A stretch of 64,000 nucleotides of DNA from Paraclostridium bifermentans (GTDB taxonomy: Bacteria; Bacillota; Clostridia; Peptostreptococcales; Peptostreptococcaceae): assembly GCF_019916025.1 (NCBI RefSeq), contig NZ_CP079737.1, positions 1,364,001 to 1,428,000 of the forward strand, given 5' to 3'. A program made the position numbers and the translations under genes. Shown piece by piece: positions 9,165 to 17,719 of the stretch. How positions within the stretch are numbered: the first letter of the stretch is position 1; every line of letters begins with the position of its first letter. The notes below the pieces were generated by a model. That model was not told the origin of the DNA and did no database searches. It worked only from the letters and a program-made list of their open reading frames with translations.

Positions 9165-10569
9165 AATCAGATTTTGTTGATGCAAACTCAGGGTTAAACT
9201 TTTTGTTAGATGAGAGTTCGCTTTCCTTGAAGTTAATAACGGATTTGTTTTTCCAATATCCTTTTTTATAATATATTCCGGTAACAATTAATCCTACACA
9301 CCAACCAATAGGAATTCCCATCCATATTCCATTGACACCAAATATTGATGATAATAAATATGATGCAGGAATCCTGGCTATCCATAACGATATCATAGAA
9401 CTTATCATTGCGAACATTGAGTCACCAGCGCCACGGATTGCACTAGTTAACATAAATGATGTTCCTATAAATATGAAAAATGGACCTATAGTAAGTAAAT
9501 ACCTAGAGCCTATAGAAACCACCTCAGGATCAGTATTAAACAATTTTATTAAATTTTCTTTGAATAATAAAAATACTATTAATACAAATATAGATATACA
9601 TAAAGCCATAGTAATAGAAGATTTTACACCTTTTTTTACTCTGTCAACTTTTCCAGCTCCTATATTTTGGGCAACAAAAGTAGATACAGCACTGCCTAAA
9701 TTCATAATAGGAAGTGATATGAAAGTTTCAACTTTAGATCCAGCTCCAAAGGCAGCCATGGCAGATGTGCCATAACCATTAACTAAAGATTGTAAGGTTA
9801 TATTACCAATAGAGAATAGTGTTTGCTGAACTGCAGATGGCAAACCAAGTTTTAATCCAGTTTTAAATATTATAGAGTCGTACTTCAAATTTCTAATTCT
9901 AATTTTTAAGATTTCATGACGTTTATTAAGATATATTACACTAAATATAAATGCTACAGCTTGAGCGATTATAGTGGCAAGAGCTACACCATTTACACCC
10001 ATATTAAAATAAATTATAAAGACAATATCTAGAATTATATTTAAAATAGTAGCTATTATCAAAAAATATAATGGATTAGTAGAATCACCAAGACCTCTTA
10101 ATATAGCACATACGGAATTATATCCTGTTGAAAAAACTGTACCAGCAAAAATTATAACTAGATATCCCTTAGAAAGTTCAAAAATTTCACTTGGAGTGTT
10201 CATAATATGAAGTATATTTCCACTAAAAAAAACTCCTATTAAAGTTATAAAAAATGACGCTATAAAAATGAATACATATGTGGTATCTATTGCTGCTTTA
10301 ACTTTAATCATATTTTTAGAACCATAATATTGAGATATAAGAATTGAGAAGCCTAAGGTTATGCCCATTAAAAAAGAAGTAAGTAAAAACATAATTGGAT
10401 TTGCGCCAGATACTGCTGCCATAGCATTTTTACCAACAAACCGTCCAACAATAATGCTATCAGCTGTATTGTATAATTGTTGAAATAAACTTCCTATTAG
10501 CATTGGGAGGGCAAAGTTAAATATACATTTACTTTCATTTCCGACTGTTAAATCTTTTATAAATATCAC
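9163..10569 (-). CDS. MATE-family efflux protein
   Basis: Twelve-helix sodium- or proton-driven multidrug exporter, 468 residues. The start of the domain (FALPMLIGSLFQQLYNTADSI) and the mid-protein repeat of the same pattern (GLPSAVQQTLFSIGNI) mark the two MatE halves. The start is unusual. The only conventional in-frame start is the GTG at 10569, and it overlaps the best Shine-Dalgarno match (GAGGTGAT, 10565-10572). Translation may really begin a few codons later, at a non-standard ATA or ATT. Divergent from RNase Z; substrate unknown. Confidence 0.85.
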   Translation of the reverse strand: MIFIKDLTVGNESKCIFNFALPMLIGSLFQQLYNTADSIIVGRFVGKNAMAAVSGANPIMFLLTSFLMGITLGFSILISQYYGSKNMIKVKAAIDTTYVFIFIASFFITLIGVFFSGNILHIMNTPSEIFELSKGYLVIIFAGTVFSTGYNSVCAILRGLGDSTNPLYFLIIATILNIILDIVFIIYFNMGVNGVALATIIAQAVAFIFSVIYLNKRHEILKIRIRNLKYDSIIFKTGLKLGLPSAVQQTLFSIGNITLQSLVNGYGTSAMAAFGAGSKVETFISLPIMNLGSAVSTFVAQNIGAGKVDRVKKGVKSSITMALCISIFVLIVFLLFKENLIKLFNTDPEVVSIGSRYLLTIGPFFIFIGTSFMLTSAIRGAGDSMFAMISSMISLWIARIPASYLLSSIFGVNGIWMGIPIGWCVGLIVTGIYYKKGYWKNKSVINFKESELSSNKKFNPEFASTKSD

Positions 10570-10777
10570 CTCGATTTATTAAAAATAAGTTATTAATAAT
10601 ATAGTAACAAATATTTAGAATATTCTCTATATAAAGTTGGTTTTAAAATTAAATACTTGAATTAACATATAGTAGGTAGTATATAATAATTACAAAGATT
10701 TAAATTATTAGTCTATAAGATATTTGTTATTAATGACATAAAAGTTTTATATTTTGACTATTTAAAGAGGTGATGAT

Positions 10778-11698
10778 ATGGTTGAAATAACGTTATTAGG
10801 TTGTGGTGGAAGCATGCCAGTGCCAAATCGATTTCTTTCGTCCTTGCTTATAAATTATAGAGGAAGAAAAATTCTTATAGATTGTGGTGAAGGAACTCAG
10901 GTTTCTATGAAAATTGCAAACTGTGGATTTAAAACTATAGATTATATTTGTATAACCCACTTACATGGAGATCATATAATTGGACTTCCTGGCATACTAT
11001 CTACAATTGGAAATTGTGGTAGAACAGAAATGCTAACAATAATTGGTCCTAAGGGAATAAAAGAAGTTATAGATGCTTTTAGATTAATAGTAAGAGAACT
11101 TCCTTATGATGTTAATATAATAGAAAATCCTAAAGAAGACATATTAGTAAGCAATAATTATATTAATAAAGACATTATTATATCAACATTAGAGGTAGAT
11201 CATTCAACTTCGTGTATTGCATATAGTTTTTATATAAAACGTAAAGCTAAGTTTGACATTGAAAAAGCAATGAAAAATAATGTACCAAAAGTGCTTTGGA
11301 GTAAACTTCAAAATGGAAGAGAGATAAAATTAGACGGAAATATATATACCAAAGATATGGTTTTAGGGCAACCTAGAAAAGGAATTAAATTAAGTTTTGT
11401 TACAGATACAAGACCAATAAAAGCAATTGTGGATTTTGTAGATAATAGTGACTTATTAGTATGTGAAGGTATGTATGGAGATGACGGTGACTTAGAGCGA
11501 GCTATAAAAAACAAACATATGACCTTTAGAGAAAGTGCAACAATCGCAAAACAATCAAATGTAGAAGCTATGGCTTTAACACACTTTAGCCCAATAATAA
11601 AAGATCCTAATATGTATATTGAAAATGCAATGGAAGTGTTTGAAAACACAATAATAGGAACTGATAGATTAAAGTTGGATTTGCTTTTTAAGGAATGA
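10778..11698 (+). CDS. rnz: Ribonuclease Z
   Basis: Endonuclease that trims the 3' trailer from tRNA precursors. It is a metallo-beta-lactamase-fold enzyme of 306 residues, normal for the short form. The zinc motif HLHGDH is at residues 61-66 and the tail motif LTHFSP near residue 268. The exosite segment, about residues 150-190, is present. The AGAGGTGATGAT site precedes the ATG at 10778. Single-gene unit in the cytoplasm. Confidence 0.95.
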   Translation: MVEITLLGCGGSMPVPNRFLSSLLINYRGRKILIDCGEGTQVSMKIANCGFKTIDYICITHLHGDHIIGLPGILSTIGNCGRTEMLTIIGPKGIKEVIDAFRLIVRELPYDVNIIENPKEDILVSNNYINKDIIISTLEVDHSTSCIAYSFYIKRKAKFDIEKAMKNNVPKVLWSKLQNGREIKLDGNIYTKDMVLGQPRKGIKLSFVTDTRPIKAIVDFVDNSDLLVCEGMYGDDGDLERAIKNKHMTFRESATIAKQSNVEAMALTHFSPIIKDPNMYIENAMEVFENTIIGTDRLKLDLLFKE

Positions 11699-11776
11699 CA
11701 ATTCTAGTATTGAAGTTTTAATAATTTTTACATGGGTATATAATAAAATATTAAAACATACATCATGGAGGACATT

Positions 11777-12073
11777 ATGAATTTTACAGATATAGATAAT
11801 GATAAGTTAAAAGAATTAGCCAAAGATAAAAATACATTGTTAATTGATATAAGAACGAAAGAAGAATTTGAGGAAAGTCATATAAAGAATGCTATCAACA
11901 TACCTTTACATGACTTAATGTATAATATAGATGAAATTGAAGATTTTAAAGAAAAGAATATAATTGTTTACTGTAGGAGTGGACATAGAAGTATTACAGC
12001 ATGTAATTTATTAGAATTAGAAGGATTTAATAATATTTATAATTTAAAATATGGGATTTTAAGTTATAAATAG
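11777..12073 (+). CDS. Rhodanese-like domain protein
   Basis: Second small sulfur-carrier protein of the rhodanese fold, about 98 residues. The active loop reads CRSGHRSITA with the catalytic Cys in place, and LIDIRTKEEF is the first motif. I chose the ATG at 11777 because GGAGG (11767-11771) overlaps the alternative ATG at 11765. It is similar in size to the rhodanese at 6780 but clearly diverged. Probably its own unit, 78 bp after rnz. Confidence 0.85.
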   Translation: MNFTDIDNDKLKELAKDKNTLLIDIRTKEEFEESHIKNAINIPLHDLMYNIDEIEDFKEKNIIVYCRSGHRSITACNLLELEGFNNIYNLKYGILSYK

Positions 12074-12080
12074 TTAATTT

Positions 12081-12113
12081 AAAACGAGTGGAGAACAATA
12101 ATCTGCTCGTTTT
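12081..12113 (+). terminator. Terminator after second rhodanese gene
   Basis: An 8-bp stem AAAACGAG / CTCGTTTT with a 17-nt loop and a T-rich tail. Short but well placed. Confidence 0.5.
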
Positions 12114-12170
12114 GGATTTTTTAGTGTAGATAAAAAATATTAAATATATATAAATTTTTTATAAAAATCA

Positions 12171-12199
12171 TTGAAAACGATGTCATGAGATGGTAAAAT
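12171..12199 (+). promoter_or_regulatory. Promoter with cre-like operator, first aminopeptidase
   Basis: TTGAAA (12171-12176), 17 bp, TAAAAT (12194-12199). The sequence TGAAAACGATGTCA (12172-12185) fits the cre consensus TGWNANCGNTNWCA and overlaps the -35 box and spacer. The same arrangement is repeated at 14333-14361 before the paralogous gene. A 9-bp hairpin (12309-12317 with 12320-12328) lies in the 165-nt leader. Confidence 0.65.
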
Positions 12200-12364
12200 T
12201 TATTTTAATAACAAATGAAAATTGGAAAATTATAATTTTTCAAATAAAGTTTAAGAAATATTTAACAAAAAATATTATGAATTTACATAAAATAATTTAG
12301 GTTTTAACAAAGAGATTTTAATCTCTTTATAAACATATATAAATATAACTTAGGGGGCTTTAAT

Positions 12365-14155
12365 ATGATAAAAGAAAGATTATCTATGCTTAGAAATTAT
12401 ATGAAACAAAATGGTATGGATGCATATATAATACCATCTTCAGATAATCATCAAAGTGAGTATGTTGGAGATTACTTCAAAAGTAGAGAATTTATATCTG
12501 GATTTACAGGTTCAGCAGGTACTGTAGTCGTAACTATGGATGAAGCAGGACTTTGGACAGATGGAAGATATTTTATACAAGCTGAAAATGAATTAAAAGG
12601 AAGCAGTATAAAATTATTTAAAATGGGAGAAGAAGGAGTTCCGACTACTGAAGAATACATATTTAATACTATAAAAGAAGGCGGAGTATTAGGCTTTGAT
12701 GGTAGAGTTATATGTGCTAGAGAAGGACAAAATTTAGAAAAAAAATTATCTGAAAAAGATATTAAAATATCATATGAGTATGATTTAATAGATAAAATTT
12801 GGGAGAATAGACCAGCTTTATCTAATGAAAAAGCATTTTTATTAGATGTTAAATATGCAGGTGAATCATTTAGTTCAAAGTTAAATAGAGTTAGAGAAGT
12901 TATGAAAGAAAAAGGGGCAACAACTCATGTAATAACAACTCTTGACGATATAGCTTGGTTATTCAATATAAGAGGTGGGGATGTTAAATTCAACCCTGTG
13001 GTATTATCTTATACTTTAATAACTTTAGATAAAGTTTACTTATTTGTAGATGAGTCTAAGCTAAATGAAGAAATATTAAGTGAATTAAACAAAGAAAATG
13101 TAGTTATAAAACCATATAATGATATATATGAATTTATAAAAGCATTAAATAAAGATGAAACAATATTATTAGATTCAACAAAAATAAACTATGCTATATT
13201 AAATAATATACCTGATGACGTTAGAATAATAGATGAGTTTAATCCAACTATGTTCATGAAAGCTCAAAAGAATAAAGTTGAGTTAGAAAACATAAGAAAC
13301 AGTCATATAAAAGATGGTGTAGCATTTACTAAGTTCATGTATTGGTTAAAAAATAATGTAGGAAAGACAGAGATATCTGAATTAAGCGCGTCACAAAAAC
13401 TAGAAGATTTAAGACGTGCTCAAGATGGATTTATAGAGCCAAGCTTTGGTACAATAGCTGGATATAGAGAACATGCAGCTATGATGCACTACAGTGCAAC
13501 TCCTGAAAGTGACTATAAATTAGAGCCAAGAGATTTATTTTTAATAGATTCAGGTGGTCAATATTTTGATGGAACAACAGATATAACAAGAACTATTGCA
13601 TTAGGTGAAGTGAGTGATGAACTTAAAACACACTTTACAGCAGTTGCAAGAGGTATGATAAACTTATCAATGGCTAAGTTTTTACATGGAGTAAGAGGAT
13701 ACAATTTAGATATACTAGCAAGAAGACCAATGTGGAATATGGGAATAGATTATAAGTGTGGAACAGGTCATGGAATAGGTTTCTTATTAAATGTACATGA
13801 AGCTCCAAATGGATTTAGATGGAGAATAGTGCCAGATAGATTTGACAGTGCTGAACTTGAAGAAGGTATGGTAACAACTAATGAGCCTGGAATATATGTT
13901 GAAGGATCTCATGGAATAAGAATAGAAAATGAATTAGTTGTTCAAAAAGCAGAAAAAAATGAATATGGACAATTTATGGAATTTGAAGTTGTAACATTAG
14001 TACCAATTGATTTAGATGCAATAGTTGTAGATGATATGAATAGAGAAGAAAGAGAATATTTAAACTGGTATCATAAATTAGTTTATGATAAAGTATCTCC
14101 TTTCTTAACTAACGAAGAACAAGAGTGGTTAAAAGAATATACTAAAGAAATATAA
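12365..14155 (+). CDS. pepP: Xaa-Pro aminopeptidase (M24 family), copy 1
   Basis: Cytoplasmic aminopeptidase P that removes the N-terminal residue before proline. It is the three-domain form of 596 residues: two creatinase-type N-terminal domains (1-300), then an M24 pita-bread catalytic domain. Metal ligands are in place: D395 and D407 (DSGGQYFDGTTDITRT), H469 (GTGHGIGF), E507 (NEPGIY) and E521 (RIENEL). A GGGG-rich site precedes the ATG. Its paralogue starts 263 bp downstream, and a POT peptide transporter follows that, which suits use of imported proline-containing peptides. The promoter overlaps a cre-like site, suggesting catabolite control. Confidence 0.93.
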   Translation: MIKERLSMLRNYMKQNGMDAYIIPSSDNHQSEYVGDYFKSREFISGFTGSAGTVVVTMDEAGLWTDGRYFIQAENELKGSSIKLFKMGEEGVPTTEEYIFNTIKEGGVLGFDGRVICAREGQNLEKKLSEKDIKISYEYDLIDKIWENRPALSNEKAFLLDVKYAGESFSSKLNRVREVMKEKGATTHVITTLDDIAWLFNIRGGDVKFNPVVLSYTLITLDKVYLFVDESKLNEEILSELNKENVVIKPYNDIYEFIKALNKDETILLDSTKINYAILNNIPDDVRIIDEFNPTMFMKAQKNKVELENIRNSHIKDGVAFTKFMYWLKNNVGKTEISELSASQKLEDLRRAQDGFIEPSFGTIAGYREHAAMMHYSATPESDYKLEPRDLFLIDSGGQYFDGTTDITRTIALGEVSDELKTHFTAVARGMINLSMAKFLHGVRGYNLDILARRPMWNMGIDYKCGTGHGIGFLLNVHEAPNGFRWRIVPDRFDSAELEEGMVTTNEPGIYVEGSHGIRIENELVVQKAEKNEYGQFMEFEVVTLVPIDLDAIVVDDMNREEREYLNWYHKLVYDKVSPFLTNEEQEWLKEYTKEI

Positions 14156-14171
14156 ATATGTGTTTTGTATA

Positions 14172-14202
14172 AAAAGGATATGGATAAAAGCCATATCCTT
14201 TT
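14172..14202 (+). terminator. Terminator after first aminopeptidase gene
   Basis: A 12-bp perfect stem AAAAGGATATGG / CCATATCCTTTT with a 7-nt loop and T-rich tail. Confidence 0.85.
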
Positions 14203-14332
14203 GTTTTTATGTTAATAAAAAAATATTAATATAGATAAAAAAATAACATTTAAAAATTTGTATTTTTTACAATTTTGAAAAAATTTAATTAATTCTTAAA
14301 ATTTTAAAAATAAGAAAAAGAATGTAAATATA

Positions 14333-14361
14333 TTGAAAACGATGTCATAAGATGATACTAT
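14333..14361 (+). promoter_or_regulatory. Promoter with cre-like operator, second aminopeptidase
   Basis: TTGAAA (14333-14338), 17 bp, TACTAT (14356-14361), with TGAAAACGATGTCA at 14334-14347 identical to the element before copy 1. The spacer is also nearly identical, while flanking DNA differs. This points to selective conservation of the control site. Confidence 0.65.
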
Positions 14362-14417
14362 GTAAGTGGGCGATAGATGATGCATAAAATTTTATATGTA
14401 GGATAAGGGGGATTCTT

Positions 14418-16208
14418 ATGATAAGTGGTAGATTAGAGAGTTTAAGAAAATATATGGGGGAATATAAGATAGATGCATATATAATACCATCTTCAGACAA
14501 TCATCAAAGTGAATACGTAGGTGATTATTTTAAATCAAGAGCTTACATATCTGGATTTACAGGTTCAGCAGGAACTTTAGTAGTAACTATGGATGAAGCA
14601 GGGCTTTGGACAGATGGAAGATATTTTATACAGGCTGAAAATCAATTAAAAAATACGGGGATTAAATTATTTAAAATGGGAGAAGAAGGTGTTCCTACTA
14701 CTCAAGAATTTATATGTGATAAGTTATCTAAAGGATCTACATTAGGATTTGATGGTAGGTTAATATCTGCAAATGAGGTTAAGAGTTTAGAAGAAAAGTT
14801 AAAAGAAAAAAATGTAAGCATAAAATATGAGTATGATTTAGTTGATAAAGTATGGAACGATAGACCTTCTTTATCAAAGGAGAAAGCGTTTTTATTAAAG
14901 GTTAATTATGCAGGGGAGACATTTAGTTCGAAATTAGAAAGACTTAGAGAAACTATGAAAGAAAAAAACGTAACATCTCATATTATAACAACTCTTGATG
15001 ATATAGCCTGGCTATTTAACATAAGAGGTAGAGATGTTAAGTATACTCCAGTTGTTCTTTCATACGCAATAATAACATTAGATGAAGTTTACTTATTCAT
15101 AGATGAAAGCAAATTAAATGAAGAAATAATAAATGAATTAAAAACAGAAAATGTAATAATAAAAAAATACGATGATATATATGAATTTGTTAAAACTATG
15201 GATAAAACAGAAAAAGTGTTATTAGATGATGGAAAAGTTAGCTACTCAATATATAATAATTTACCAAACGAAGTTCAAAAAATAAAAGAGCCTAATCCTA
15301 CAATGAACTTTAAAGCTGTAAAAAATAATACTGAATTAGAAAACGTTAGAAATAGTCACTTAAAAGATGGAGTAGCATTTACTAAATTTATGTATTGGCT
15401 AAAGAATAATATAGGAAAGATAGAAATATCTGAAATAAGTGCATCAGAAAAATTAGAAGAGTTAAGACGTGCCCAAGAAGGATTTATAGAGCCAAGTTTT
15501 GCAACTATAGCTGGATATAGAGAACATGCAGCTATGATGCACTATAGCGCTACACCTGAAAGTGATTATAAATTAGAAGCTAGTGATTTATTTTTAATAG
15601 ATTCAGGTGGTCAATATTTTGATGGAACAACAGATATAACAAGAACTATTGCTTTAGGGGAAGTAAATAGTGAGCTAAAGACGCATTTTACTGCAGTTCT
15701 TAGGGGAATGATAAATTTATCTATGGCTAAGTTCTTATACGGAGCAAAAGGATATAACCTAGATATATTAGCAAGAAGACCAATGTGGAATGTAGGTTTA
15801 GATTACAAATGTGGAACAGGTCATGGTGTAGGTTTCTTAGGAACTATACATGAATCTCCAAATGGATTTAGATGGAAAATAGCTCCTAACAGATTAGAAA
15901 CAGCTACGTTAGAAGAAGGTATGGTAACAACTAATGAGCCTGGAATATATATTGAAGGTTCTCATGGAATAAGAATCGAAAATGAACTTATAACTAAAAA
16001 AGCAGAAAAAAATGAATATGGTCAATTTATGGAATTTGAAGTGGTAACATTTGCACCTATAGATTTAGATGCAATAAATGTTGATGATTTAAATAAAGAA
16101 GAAAGAGATTATTTAAATAATTACCACAGATTAGTTTATGAAAAAATATCTCCATATTTAAGTGAAGAAGAAAATATATGGTTAAAAAAATATACTAGGG
16201 GAGTATAG
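14418..16208 (+). CDS. Xaa-Pro aminopeptidase (M24 family), copy 2
   Basis: Tandem paralogue of the preceding gene, also 596 residues and alignable end to end without large gaps. The two share long identical blocks around the active site. Ligand motifs DSGGQYFDGTTDITRT, GTGHGVGF, NEPGIY and RIENEL are all kept, so both copies should be active. Differences cluster in the two N-terminal domains and around the active-site rim (LGTIHESPNG here, LLNVHEAPNG in copy 1), which may shift peptide preference. It has its own promoter, cre-like site and terminator. A duplication followed by divergence is inferred. Confidence 0.92.
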   Translation: MISGRLESLRKYMGEYKIDAYIIPSSDNHQSEYVGDYFKSRAYISGFTGSAGTLVVTMDEAGLWTDGRYFIQAENQLKNTGIKLFKMGEEGVPTTQEFICDKLSKGSTLGFDGRLISANEVKSLEEKLKEKNVSIKYEYDLVDKVWNDRPSLSKEKAFLLKVNYAGETFSSKLERLRETMKEKNVTSHIITTLDDIAWLFNIRGRDVKYTPVVLSYAIITLDEVYLFIDESKLNEEIINELKTENVIIKKYDDIYEFVKTMDKTEKVLLDDGKVSYSIYNNLPNEVQKIKEPNPTMNFKAVKNNTELENVRNSHLKDGVAFTKFMYWLKNNIGKIEISEISASEKLEELRRAQEGFIEPSFATIAGYREHAAMMHYSATPESDYKLEASDLFLIDSGGQYFDGTTDITRTIALGEVNSELKTHFTAVLRGMINLSMAKFLYGAKGYNLDILARRPMWNVGLDYKCGTGHGVGFLGTIHESPNGFRWKIAPNRLETATLEEGMVTTNEPGIYIEGSHGIRIENELITKKAEKNEYGQFMEFEVVTFAPIDLDAINVDDLNKEERDYLNNYHRLVYEKISPYLSEEENIWLKKYTRGV

Positions 16209-16222
16209 AGTAAAAGTATAAT

Positions 16223-16252
16223 AAGGTAGCTTTTTAAATGCAAAGCTACCTT
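16223..16252 (+). terminator. Terminator after second aminopeptidase gene
   Basis: An 11-bp perfect stem AAGGTAGCTTT / AAAGCTACCTT with an 8-nt loop. The T-tract is short, so read-through into the peptide transporter gene is possible. Confidence 0.65.
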
Positions 16253-16286
16253 AAATATAAAATTAAACATTTAAGGGGGACTTAAG

Positions 16287-17687
16287 ATGGCAAATACAAC
16301 ATCTGCACCTGCAAAACATCCTAAGGGGTTATATGTTTGTGGGTTAACATTCACGTTTGAAAGATTCGCATACTATGGGTCTAAAACGTTATTATTACTA
16401 TTCTTATCATATTCGATAGCTCAGGGTGGACTAGGAATAGACAATGCTGATGCAGCAGCTATAGCAGCAAACTTAGCAGCATTCACTTATTTAGCACCGA
16501 TATTTGGGGGAATGATATGTGATAGATGGATAGGAGCTAGATATTGTGTAATTATAGGATCGATTATAATGGCGGCAGGATATGCATTAGGTTATTTTGC
16601 AACAAGTGTAATTTGGGTTCATGCAATGATAATTTTAATATCAATAGGAACTGGTTTCTTTAAAGGTAATTTAAATGCACTAGTTGGGGAGTTATATGAT
16701 GATAATACTAGAAAAGATGCAGCCTTTTCTTTATTATATACATTTGTTAACTTAGGATCATTTATAGGATCATTAACTATAGGTATATTATACACTAAAA
16801 CTTTTGCAGTTATAGAAAATGGACATGTTGTTGAATATGGATTTAGACAATGTTTCATGATAGCTGCAATAGCTACTTTACTTGGTGGATTATTATTTAC
16901 ATGTACTATGAAGTTTTTAGGGGAAGCTGGTAAATATCCTCAAAAAATGCTTGATAAACATGCTGGGGACACTAAAGGAGAAAAATCACCAGATAGACCT
17001 TTAACTAAGAAAGAAAAGGATAGAGTAAAAGTAATATTTATATTATCATTTTTCTCAATTTTCTTCTGGGTATTTTATAACCAAGCAGGTTCTTCATTAA
17101 CTTTATATATGAAAGATTATGTAGATATGTATGTAGGAAGCTTTGAGATACCTGTAATGTGGATAGAAACTTCATTAAATGGATTTTTATGTGTAGTTTT
17201 AGGACCAATAATGGCAGCTATATGGACTATGTTATCTAAGAGAGAAAAAGGTGACTTAAGTATGGCTCAAAAAATAGCATTAGGATATGTATTTTTAGCA
17301 GTAGCATTTGGATTCGTAATAGCTGCTGAACTTTCAAGAGGAGTAGGATCAGCTGCTACTGTAAAAACTAGTGTTATTTGGTTAATGTTATTCGTTTTAT
17401 TCCAAACTATAGGAGAAATGTGTTTCTCACCATTAGGTAACTCACTAGTAAGTAAAATAGCACCAGCTAAATATTTATCTTTACTTATGGGTGTTTGGGC
17501 ATGTGCGACTTTCTTTGCAAACAAAGCAGCAGGATATGTTCAAATGATAATAGAAAAAATGGGTCTTATGCAAACATTCATTTCTATACCTGTAATTTTA
17601 GTAGTTGGTACATTCATATTACTTGCATTTAATAAAAAATTAACTGCAATGATAGGTACTGATGATGATGAAAAAATAACTGCTTAA
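16287..17687 (+). CDS. POT-family proton-coupled di/tripeptide transporter
   Basis: Major-facilitator peptide importer (PTR2/DtpT type), 466 residues with about 14 hydrophobic segments. The family hallmark FTFERFAYYG (ExxER and YY) is near residues 22-31. The DRWIGAR loop follows helix 2, and GEMCFSPLGNSLVSKIAP matches the second POT signature. AGGGGG lies at a normal distance before the ATG. No clear promoter is visible in the 78 bp before it, so it may depend on read-through from the aminopeptidase gene. Transporter plus peptidases form a peptide-use block. Confidence 0.92.
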   Translation: MANTTSAPAKHPKGLYVCGLTFTFERFAYYGSKTLLLLFLSYSIAQGGLGIDNADAAAIAANLAAFTYLAPIFGGMICDRWIGARYCVIIGSIIMAAGYALGYFATSVIWVHAMIILISIGTGFFKGNLNALVGELYDDNTRKDAAFSLLYTFVNLGSFIGSLTIGILYTKTFAVIENGHVVEYGFRQCFMIAAIATLLGGLLFTCTMKFLGEAGKYPQKMLDKHAGDTKGEKSPDRPLTKKEKDRVKVIFILSFFSIFFWVFYNQAGSSLTLYMKDYVDMYVGSFEIPVMWIETSLNGFLCVVLGPIMAAIWTMLSKREKGDLSMAQKIALGYVFLAVAFGFVIAAELSRGVGSAATVKTSVIWLMLFVLFQTIGEMCFSPLGNSLVSKIAPAKYLSLLMGVWACATFFANKAAGYVQMIIEKMGLMQTFISIPVILVVGTFILLAFNKKLTAMIGTDDDEKITA

Positions 17688-17692
17688 TAAAT

Positions 17693-17719
17693 AAAGACTA
17701 GGATAATATCCTAGTCTTT
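17693..17719. terminator. Bidirectional terminator, POT transporter / AraC regulator
   Basis: A 13-bp perfect inverted repeat AAAGACTAGGATA (17693-17705) and its complement (17707-17719) between convergent genes. Confidence 0.8.

Noticed and set aside
9332-9775. 147-residue plus-strand open frame inside the MATE gene
   Set aside because: It is the reverse complement of a membrane-protein gene with no ribosome site and no recognisable domain.
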